A stretch of DNA of 64,000 nt from Dipteris shenzhenensis (Eukaryota; Polypodiophyta; Polypodiopsida; Gleicheniales): the NCBI GenBank assembly GCA_047967505.1, contig CM106540.1; one strand, given 5' to 3'. Shown piece by piece: positions 35,001 through 45,200 of the stretch. The position numbers and the translations under genes were made by a program. Within the stretch, counting starts at the first letter, position 1. Each line of letters begins with the position of its first letter. The notes below the pieces were generated by a model. It worked only from the letters and a program-made list of their open reading frames with translations, did no database searches and was not told the origin of the DNA.

Positions 35001-38000
35001 GATCACCAGTGGAAGCATGAATACGTTGACTTGGGAGGAGTTGGTACCCATGGTGTTTGACCATGAGGAGCATTTTTTGAGTCCTTCCTAGGGCAGTATC
35101 TAAGAGGCCTTGGCAGCTGAATAGAAGGAAAGGAATAGGAAGACAGATGCAAAAAAAGAAGCGCTCAAGGCTCCACGTACGTGTAGTCATTGTTGCTTGA
35201 AACGTCACTATTGGCGGTAGTGTCCTGGGAGAAAAATAGAGGACTAGTGAGTGGACAGCTGTAACATGCAACGGTAATCTGATCGTGTAATCACGACAAG
35301 ACCTTATTTAAACATTTAGCAAGGAATTACCGTTATGCACCATTGAGATAGAAAGGAGATAAGATAGAGAGAGAATGGAGTCGAAAATCGATTGGGTCCC
35401 TGTACCCACTGAGGGCTCCCTCCCCCAATCAGGGAGAATTTGCTTTATACTTGGAGAAGTGAGAAATACAAATAACACTCTTTGAGAGAGCACGGAAACA
35501 CGTTTTTGAAGAGTACAATGTGCACACATATAGCAGACCCAAAGACCTGAGAGGCAACGCCGACCAATATCGAGACCTTGATGCTGTTCACACTGACAAT
35601 GTAGGGCACTTCTGCAAGGCAAGGAAGAGGCTTGTGCTGTCCACCGGGATGCAGGGTTACTGCGTGAGAGAGAGTGAAAGCTAGGAGTAGAAGAGTCAAA
35701 GCTAGGAGTAATAGATTCTATTCAGCATTGTTTATGGGATTGCAGACAGGCGAGGATGATTTGGATGGGGGTAGCTAGGATTTTCAGTCACTTTGCCCAC
35801 TCCCCATTCTTTATGACATGGGGCTCAGTGGCTTGGCTTTCTCTTACAGGGCCTCAGGTATTCTATGAGAGACTTGACTCCTCTCGGGCCATTTTGGTTC
35901 GATGTCATCAGATCGAGTCTTGTTCGTTGGATGTGGTACCACACCTTCCTTTTAGAGATGTACATGCCTCTGTGGATACTTCTTTGGAGATTTTAGCGAG
36001 CATAGCATCCTGGCATATCTGGAGAGCCAAATGCACAGAGGCTATGGAGGGTACTCAGGTTCATCCCTCACACTTTGGCTAGTATTTGGACAGACACCGT
36101 ACATACTTTGATGTCCATATGGATGAGTACACAGGGAGGCTCTTGTGCAGCCTCAGCTAGGTCCTGCTTTCTTCAGGGAATGTAAGGATTCTCCTTTCTT
36201 CTCTGAGACTCCTACAGGGTTGAGGTGGCACTTTCAACCTCAGCCTTGGTTGTTTTCCACCTCACTTTGAGGAGGTTTTATTTATCCTCATGATTTCATG
36301 ATGTTGTATTTCCGCTCAGAGCTTGCTCTAGCGAGTTTCTTTCTTACTTAATAGAAGTCTCTTTTTTGCAAAAGAGAGCTGAGAGATGACTGAAATATAG
36401 AGCTGAGAAGGGAGCTGTGAAAAACTGTAAAGAAAGCTGGAAAAAGCTGCTGAAACAGTATCCGAACCTTACTCCGTTTGCTGCTCCGAATCTGCAACTG
36501 TGGTGAGCTGTGTATTCACCTTCCGAACAGGCTGAACTTAAGGCCAAAGGATGAGGCTTATCAGGGCCAACTTCGGAGGTGCTCAGGGCTGCATACAAAA
36601 GGCCTGAGGGGAGCTGTTTGGAGTGCTGAGAGTGAGAGAGTGAAAGCTAGGAGTAATAGATTCTAAAGAGAGCTGAGAGATGACTGAAATATAGAGCTGA
36701 GAAGGGAGCTGTGCAAAACTGTAAAGAAAGCTGGAAAAAGCTGCTGAAACAGTACCCGAACCTTACTCTGTTTGCTGCTCCAAATCCTCAACTGTGGTGA
36801 GCTGTGTATTCACCTTCCGAACAGGCTGAACTTAAGGCCAAAGGATGAGGCTTATCAGGGCCAACTTCGGAGGTGTTCAGGGCTGCATACAAAAGGCCTG
36901 AGGGGAGCTGTTTGGAGTGCTGAAGGCTTGGAAGCTGGATGGGAAATGAGGGCCTGGAGGCACCCTATTTATAGGGCTGGAAGGGCTAAGCCAACCAGCC
37001 CAAAATGGCTGACTTTTCAGTCGGTTCTTCTGGCTGGTTGGCTGGTACCTTGGCCCCATAAAAGCAGCCCTAGGTCCCATAAAAGGTGGCTTAGAGAGGG
37101 GCGTAGGGTAGCCTATAAAGTCAGCCCTTTCCCTGCCATTCCCCTTCACTTGTTCCAGCCTTGAGGGGGCCCAAAAGGGCTCCTATCCTAGGCTGGACCT
37201 AAACCTATCTCTAAACCTAAGACAGAAACACTACCCTACTGTTCTCCAGTGGGTACTAGTGAACAAGGATTGATCTGTCTAACTTATGCCTTCCGGAAAG
37301 TTGGGACTATGCACAATGTGTTCCATGTAGCTTATAGCGATTTCCGACGAGCAGCAACCTAAAGTTATTGATGAAGTCGAAGTTTTGCAGCTAGAGCAGA
37401 TTCTTCTCCATAAATTCAAGAATGGGTCAAGACGAAGAGATTGAATGAAGAGATTTTGGACTACCTTTTGATTAGCCTTCTCCTTTAGTGCTAGCCTTCA
37501 TCATGGCTGAGTCTGCCCTTCACCTCCGGAGTGCCGACAGAAACTCAGTACGAAGACTTTGTATAAAGGGATGCTCAAGTATGTGTGGGTGTGTGAATTT
37601 GTATGTGTGAGAGCATATTTTTATACTATGGTGTACACCCACTGTTGGGCACTGATGACGTCAGTGGGGATGTCATAGTAGCTAGTCCCTATGCATGATG
37701 GAGTTTATGGTTTTCAACCTTGTGAGTGACTATCATGAGATTGAAACTGCACTATGTTGTGTTTTTAGAGGATGAGTTTGGGAATGTTCGTGGATTCATC
37801 TAGGTATATGCTTCTACCGTATTAGCGGACATGCAAATTTCACCTTGTGAAGTTTTCGTCCAAGTTGCGGCCTGCTGGTATTGTGATAATGCTGGTATTG
37901 TGATAATTGTAGGAATAGAAAAGGAAGAACTAGAAACTAGAAAACTAGAAGTAAAATAAGAACAAGATTGAAAGACAAAGAAGTACCTTGAGAAGAGTGT

Positions 38001-41000
38001 AGACAATACACAAGCTAGATAGATAGATTGCAATGATGTGACCCATGAATATATGGGCCAAAGTACAAGACATAGAGCAAGAGTGCTTATGGGATAATTG
38101 TAGAGGTGCCACATGGCACACACTCAAGACACAAAGACTAGATTAGACTAGACAAATGTAGACTAGGGAAATAGTACACTTAGTGTGCACTTATCTCCAA
38201 CACCCTCCTTAAGTGGACACTAGGAGTAAGACAGAAAGATAAGACTAGAAGACAGACATAAAGACTGATAGACTGAGAGACAAGATAGAAGACATGACAG
38301 ACAAAGATCCTGAGACACCCCTCCTCAAGTGATATCCTCATATGGGTCCACAAGGGTAGGGACAAGATGGATCTAAAACAAAACACAGTCAGACAAGACT
38401 AGATAGACAGAAGACTGACTGTAGACAAACAGAAAGACCAAGACACTAGAACCCCTTGACCTATATCATTGGTGGTCAAAGTGGTAGACAAGAAATATGA
38501 AGTAATCAGAAAGCCCACTTCTCATAATATGAGGAAGGAACATCAGGATGTGCTGATGGAGATGTTGCGGCAACATGGGCTGAGGTAGATGTAGGGGCTG
38601 ATGTAGAGGGTTTGGAGTAGCAGTCCCTCTCCCGATGATTATCACGGCCACAAATGGTGCATGGATGAGCCTTGAAACAGTCCTTCTCCATATGATTAGT
38701 TTTGCCACAATGGGTGCAAGGCTTTCTTACCTTAGAACTTCCTTTCTTTGCTAAAAAAGCAGTGTCAGTTACCTTTCGTTGTTGAGTTCTTTCTTCCTCT
38801 TGGAGAGCATTGATGATACCTTCAAGAGAAGGATTATTGTGATACTTGAAGGTAGTGGCAAGAGTAGCATAGGTGTTAGGTAAGCTTTTGAGAAGCACAT
38901 CAATAGCAATATCTTCGGAGATGGGAGACTTTACTGATGCAAGCTGAACCATAAGACTGCGAAGATAATTGACATGAGAGGCTATAGTAGCTCCTTCCTG
39001 CATATGTAGATCAAAGAATGAGATCATAAGTGCAATCTTAGAGTTTTTAGATCGGGGTCCAAAAAGGGTATCCAGATTCCAAAGTGATCCATGCTTGAGG
39101 AGCAGACTATATGTCGGAGATGTGATGAATGTAATCATCTCCAAGACCGAGCAAGATGATAGCATAGGCTTTGTCGTTCTTGGCAGTGATAACTTGCTCA
39201 ATGTCGGGATCTTCGGGAGTAGCACGGTGAACAACGTCCCAAAGACCTTCTTTCATAAGATGGCACTTGATTTTGATTTGCCAAGTATGAAAGTTGGACC
39301 CATTGAATTTGTCGATAGACATGAGAGAATGAGAGGAAGAAGCCATGTGGGAAGGTCTTACCTCTTGCTAAGATGCAAGGGCAGTGTCTATTCCCTTACA
39401 ATATTGCAGAAATAAATGAAAGGAGAGATCCAAGAAGCCGGTTCTCTCACCACTTTGTCAAGGCCATAGCATGTGATAGCCCATCGAAGGGCAGTGTCTA
39501 TTCCCTTACAATATTGCAAAAATAAATGAAAGGAGAGATCCAAGAAGCCGGTTCTCTCACCACTTTGTCAAGGCCATAGCATGTGACAGCCCATCGAAGC
39601 AGGAGGAATCAGCAGTTTGTAGATATGAGGATAACAAAAAACTGCTCAGCAAACTGAAGAGACAATGCACAGTACCTTTAGAACAGCTTCAGCTCCTTCT
39701 TTGTTTCGAACAGAAAAGGTACGGGCAGCAGCCTTAGAAAGTCATGGGCAGCAGGCTTAGAAAGTCATGGGCAGCAACATGGAGCGGCTCTTCAGCATGA
39801 ACAGGGCGGCAGCTCACAGCGCAGCAATGGTGAGCTGAGCGCAGCAATGGCGCACAGATCTGGTGCACAGATCTGGCGTGCAGATCAAGGCGCAGCAGAT
39901 CTGGCAGCGCAATGGCGTGCAGATCTGGCGCGCAGATCTGGCAGAGAGACGGTGGCCTGATGTGGTGGCGCAGATCTGGCAGAGAGATGGCAGGCAGATC
40001 TGCAGCGGCAACCTGAACAGGAACGGCAGCAGCTGGAGGTGATGGTCTGAATACCATGTAGTGGAGAAGACGGGCAGAAGATGGAGATGGCGGCGCAGAG
40101 AGTGGCAGGGCAGACAGAAGCAGCCCGTTTCGGAGATGATGGTGACCAGCTGAGCGGGGCAGAAAAAAGGCGGCTATGGCTACAGCAGACTGAGAGGGGA
40201 GAAGAGGGATCAACCTGGCTCTGATACCATGTAGGAATAGAAAAGGAAGAACTAGAAACTAGAAAACTAGAAAACTAGAAGTAAAATAGCAATGATGTGA
40301 CCCATGAATATATGGGCCAAAGTACAAGACATAGAGCAAGAGTGCTTATGGGATAATTGTAGAGGTGCCACATGGCACACACTCAAGACACAAAGACTAG
40401 ACTAGACTAGACAAATGTAGACTAGGGAAATAGTACACTTAGTGTGCACTTATCTCCAACAATAATTCTTTCTATCTTAAATGGTGCGTTGCCCTATCAG
40501 CTAGATTTAGATTTAGATGCTCCTTGGGGAGAGACTAAAATGAAAATGTTTAGACTTCACAAGCAGTTGTAGCTTGAATGAAGAGATTTTGGACTACCTT
40601 TTGATTAGCCTTCTCCTTTAGTGCTAGCCTTCATCATGGCTGAGTCTGCCCTTCACCTCCGGAGTGCCGACAGAAACTCAGTACGAAGACTTTGTATAAA
40701 TGGATGCTCAAGTATGTGTGGGTGTGTGGATTTGTATGTGTGAGAGCATATTTTTATACTATGGTGTACACCCACTGTTGGGCACTGATGACGTCAGTGG
40801 GGATGTCATAGTAGCTAGTCCCTGCTATGCATGATGGAGTTTATGGTTTTCAACCTTGTGAGTGACTATCATGAGATTGAAACTGCACTATGTTGTGTTT
40901 CTAGAGGATGAGTTTGGGAATGTTCCTGGATTCATCTAGGTATATGGGTCAAGACGAAGGATCTAGGAGTTTTACACCAAGTCTTGTGATCGAGGTACCC

Positions 41001-42176
41001 ATGAAGCAATGTGGTTGGACGAAGACTTTTTCCAGGAGTTCCCACAGATTTTGGCGGACTACTTGGAAGCAATGAACCTACCACCAAGTTAAGGAGGAGG
41101 GAATGTCACATGCACCCCTGCACTTGGGTGCAATGTGACACACTGGCGACATCGACAAGTGCGTAATAGTTCCCTAATAGGGAGATTTGGTTCATCGAGA
41201 CATCATTGATCTTTTGACTGATAGGGAAAGGTCTGAGGCTTGTGAAGGACAGCTTATGGGCATCGCTTTCCCACGTGCTTCAATCGTTGCTTGATAATGT
41301 GTAAATACACCCATTGACCCTCTTTATATTGAACATCTCTTTTGGATTTGTTGGCATGGTGCGTGTATGATGCTTGAGCTTTGGCGATGGTACTTTTCTC
41401 GGACTCCGTAATCTCTGCCACCAATTCGGTGGTTTTGTTGGCTTCAAGAGATGGAGACACCATCCGGGTGAGGAGTGATGTAAACTGCCGTCCAAACGCC
41501 GCTTCATAAGGTGTGTGACCAATGCTTGAAGAATAGGTATTGTTCAAAATGGCTTGCACAAGCGGAAGAAACCGCTCCCACTTTTCCTGAGCATCATGAC
41601 TATGATTTCAAAATATCAAACCCCACACCATTTTTTTTCCGTCTCTCCATTCGATTGCGGATGGAAAGCGTTGGACATCTGCAGCTTAGTACCAAAATTA
41701 TCAAACAAGGCGAACCAAAAATTAGACGTGAATTTGGAGTCCCTGCCAGATGTGATGGCCATTGGCAACCCTTCTATGGGATACCAATGCTTGATAAACA
41801 AACGAGCTACATCTTCAGTGCTGGCCGTCTGTTTGTAGGGAATAAGCATACAATATTTGCTAAAGCGACAAACAAATAGTAAGATAGAGTGTTACGCATA
41901 CTTGCGGATGCTAGAAGTGGTCCCACAAAGTCCATACCTATGTCTTGGAAAGGACCGTCGGGTATTGGCAATGGCATAAGTAAGCCTGTCGCTTTCTTGT
42001 AGGTCACCTTGTCAGAGGTAGGGGTGGACCGACGTGCTGGTCGGCCCCCTTATGGCAGCATGGTCTTGTCAGTAGACCGACTGGAAGGGGGTTGAGGCTA
42101 TTAATAGGGCCCCCCTTCCACCCATTGTATCATCCCATTGTATGGAGGTTTTGCCCAGCAGTGGTGAGATTTCGTG

Positions 42177-42228
<52 letters not shown>

Positions 42229-45200
42229 ATTTTGCAGTTCAGTCCTTCTAGTGTGTTTGCTCTCTCTTTTTGTTCCATTTCCACTGCACTCTCACAGGTT
42301 GTAGCTCTCTTTGAGCAGATTTTCCCGCAGATTGTGGAATCAAATAATGAGATCTTTTGGCCTTTCTCTCTGCTGTAATTTCCAGTTTCATGGGTTGAAC
42401 TTTGTGCGCTGGCTTGAGGATGCAGAGACTTTGACATTCCCTTGAGAGAGATCCTGCTGTGTGGGTTTACAGAACATTTTTCTAACACTCTTGGCCTCAA
42501 GAGCAGTGTCATTCTTTCTATTTGCAATGTACCCAGAGGAAAGAAAGTGATAGAAGTGCATTGAGCAGAAGTAGTCTACTTACTGATGTTGCAAGAAACT
42601 CTGTTCTTGTCAATCGATTTTTCTTCTTCTGTTGTTTGCTGTTATCATTAAGGGTTGACTGCTTCTCTTTCTTTCTAGTATTGTTGCATCTTGATTGAAG
42701 CAGGCTGGCTGCGTGGCAGTCATGAGCTTGGGTATGGCGGGGTGTCTCAGGCCGCTCCTGGGCATTTGCTGTTGTCTGATGCAAACATCAAGGGGCTGCA
42801 TCCTTCCCTTTCTTTCTAGATTTGTTGCATCTTGCTTGAAGCAGGATGGCTACCTGGTGTCAAGGAGTCACGAGCTTGGGAGTGTCTCAGGTCGCTCCTG
42901 GGCAGCTGCAGGCAGAGCTGTGGCTGCCCCTTGGGCTGAGGCTACAGCCCATTGAGTCAACTGGCTTCTGGCTTCCTAGAGTATTTACTGCATTACCCTT
43001 GTGTTTTATTTGTTCTGCTCTATCATGTTCTATAAAGCCTACAAAAGGACTCAAAGGATACGTAAACAAAGTAGGTGGCCGTGTTAATATGAGACTAAAC
43101 CATTAGGGAGCATCACGTATGTTCTTCAAGAAACTTGCAACATTTAATGGTAATTAGCAATATTTCTTTGCTTAAACACATCTGTCTACAAATATAATCT
43201 ATGTAAACCAGTAGCCATATTCACATGAGAGTAGCCATATTCACATGAGAGTTGGAAATCGTGCTCTATTCATAGGATATGTAATCTTGTAATTGCTAGT
43301 ATCTAATTAGAAGGATTCAAATTTCATGATGCTCGGTCTCTTTCCATTGTTTGATTGCAGCTCAAATACCTAGCACGACTCAGGACCACTTACAAATATT
43401 CAATATTGAGTTGAAGGCAAAGATAAAGTCATATCAAATGCCTGAACAGGTCATATTCGTGTATACACATTTTTATGATTATTGAAGCAATATTTTGGAT
43501 CTGGAATTTTTAAAACTGACATGGTCTTTGCATACGCAACGTAATTGTTTTTGATCTGATGAAGCATGCTATGATATGTTGAAGGTGGTTTTCTGGAAGT
43601 GGATAACTCCAAAGATGCTGGGCCTTGTAACTCAGGTGGCTGTCTATCATTGGACTCTTGAAGGTAAATCAGAAGCACCCCTAGATCTCGTAGCTCCTCC
43701 TATGCCATAATTGCCCCTTCCCCCCTTTTTCCCCTTTTCCTTTTTTGGTTAACAGAAAAACTTGCGATTCTTCCTCAATTCTTTCTGTGATTGCATAAGC
43801 ATGGGTGTGGATTTGAATTTATTGAGACTTAGACTTCTCATGGGCACTGATCATTACAATTAAATTCATATCTGAAATTTGTATGTATTGCTGCTCAGAC
43901 AGCATAGTTTGTGGAAAGTTTCAAGGTCTGCTTATTCTTGCCTTTATCTGAATGGCAATTTTAAACATGCAAGGTTGGGTAGAAACTTGTAAGTCTCTAA
44001 AGGGTTTTTATTGGCTTCAGGGATACTTTTTTTGAGTTAAATGGCCAATGCAGTCTGTCATATGTGGTTGTTGCTGCATTGCAAATGAGTGGAAAGGCTG
44101 TAAAAATAATCAGCATGCTCTGGACAGAGTCAGATTCTCTGTCAACAAAGAGGGTGTACAAGCAGAACATTCTCATATGCTCTGTGTGGCATGTTCTGAG
44201 ACAGGTGATTCAGAGCCAGTGAGGGTGTTTGATCGAACGGCAAATTTGACTGGAAACCAGATTATCAATTATAGATGCGATCCAACAGAAAAGTGGCTGG
44301 TTCTTATTGGCATTGCACCTGGAGCCCCTGAGGTGGAATACTGTCTTTTAAGGATCAAAATTGATAGTATGTTGAAGTGTATTGCATGAGCTTTGGGAAT
44401 TCTTTCTTTTTGAGCAAGTCCTTGTTACTTTTGCAGCGTCCTCAACTGGTTAAAGGATAGTATGTTGCAGCGTCCTCAAAATTGATAGTATGTTGAAGTG
44501 TATTGCATGAGCTTTGGGAATTCTTTCTTTTTGAGCAAGTCCTTGTTACTTTTGCAGCGTCCTCAACTGGTTAAAGGAAACATGCAGTTATTCTCAGTTG
44601 ATCAGCAACGAAGTCAGGCTCTTGAGGCCCATGCTGCATGCTTTGCACCTTTTAAGGTGACGCTTGCAGTTAGTGTGGCCTAGTGAGAAAGGCAGTGCTT
44701 GCATAATGATATTTCGTACATATGATAAGTTCTGGCTGTGTGCTATTTCTAAATGTTAAAGCGTCTCCTGGGATGTGTTCAGGTTCCTGGTAGTGATACT
44801 ACTTCCACCTTGATCTCTTTTGCAACCAAAACAATTTCAGGTGGTCAGCTTACCTCAAAGCTGCATGTTATTGAGCTTGGTGCACAACCAGGTACTGCTT
44901 TTTTTCATAACCCTTTTGCTTCTGTCTTGTATATCTTTGTTGTTGATATTGCTTTACTGTGGTAACTCTTTTTTTAGCAACAAACAGCTGCATAATGTAG
45001 CAAATGTTGCCAAATGTGCATATTTTGTAGATTTTCTGTGTGAAACTACATCCCCTCCCTGCGGGAAACCTACTAGCTATGCTGACAGAAATGTCATTTA
45101 AAGTGAGAATAAAACATGGATGTGAAAATGATGAATGGTCTGACAGAATATAACTTTGTAGCTCAAGCTACATTTTATTTATTAACTCTCTGTCCTGGTA

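Larger units (their letters stand above)
37908..40461 (-). mobile_element. Element B: gag-only LTR retrotransposon (TR-GAG type)
   Basis: 2,554-bp element on the - strand, nested in element D. LTRs lie at 40230-40461 (5') and 37908-38202 (3'), with ends TGTTGG...CCTACA in element orientation. The primer site TGGTATCAGAGCC is complementary to 40217-40229, a purine tract lies at the 3' LTR (38203-38212), and the perfect target duplication ATAAT is at 37903-37907 and 40462-40466. The interior encodes only gag; no pol domains. Its gag is related to that of element A, so the two belong to one lineage. Needs enzymes from another copia element to move. Confidence 0.93.
37438..40943. mobile_element. 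Element D: insertion with 370-bp terminal direct repeats
   Basis: Inserted in the gypsy remnant, flanked by a perfect 16-bp duplication ATGGGTCAAGACGAAG (37422-37437 and 40944-40959). It has two near-identical direct repeats (37441-37810, 40574-40946) at its ends and about 200 bp of unique interior (37811-37907 plus 40467-40573), after removing the nested element B. The reconstructed element is about 947 bp and encodes nothing recognisable. No TG/CA ends, primer site or polypurine tract. The 16-bp duplication is too long for an ordinary LTR integrase (4-6 bp) and points to target-primed insertion or another mechanism. Confidence 0.7.
37255..41100 (+). pseudogene. Ty3/gypsy integrase C-terminus and chromodomain-like end, split by element D
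   Basis: Left piece (37255-37437): MHNVFHV, then [20 protein letters not shown], the usual gypsy integrase C-terminal text. Right piece (40960-41088): [20 protein letters not shown] and a stop, the chromodomain-like end. Removing element D and one 16-bp duplication joins the two in one reading frame. A polypurine stretch AAGGAGGAGGGA at 41091-41102 precedes an LTR start. In-frame stops show it is dead. Confidence 0.82.
31924..43360 (+). other. CHC: CHC intron 2 (11,437 bp), invaded by nested retroelements
   Basis: GT-AG and phase 1. Contents in order: GATA/GA microsatellite (32004-32078), unassigned sequence, tandem units with a LINE fragment (35663-36924), LTR-like promoter segment (36925-37254), gypsy 3' end (37255-41100) interrupted by element D and element B, gypsy integrase on the - strand (41254-42010), LTR-like segment plus TC repeat (42011-42230) and a 142-bp duplication (42660-42905). 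Correct exon phases on both sides indicate it is still spliced out as one unit. Confidence 0.93.

Noticed and set aside
37441-37810. Hammerhead ribozyme (retrozyme) in the element D repeat, prompted by CTGATGA near 37653
   Set aside because: The matching GAAA core and flanking stems are absent on both strands, and a 16-bp duplication does not fit retrozymes (about 4 bp).
39734-40213. 159-codon - strand frame in the leader of element B
   Set aside because: Composed largely of repeats of the GCAGATCTGGC unit; low-complexity product, no domain.
41254-42010. Same element as the gypsy piece at 40960-41088
   Set aside because: Opposite strand and different domain, so it is a separate fragment.
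44048-44204. Upstream extension of CHC exon 5 as a separate gene start
   Set aside because: The frame runs from intron 4 into exon 5; conserved protein begins only after the acceptor at 44204.
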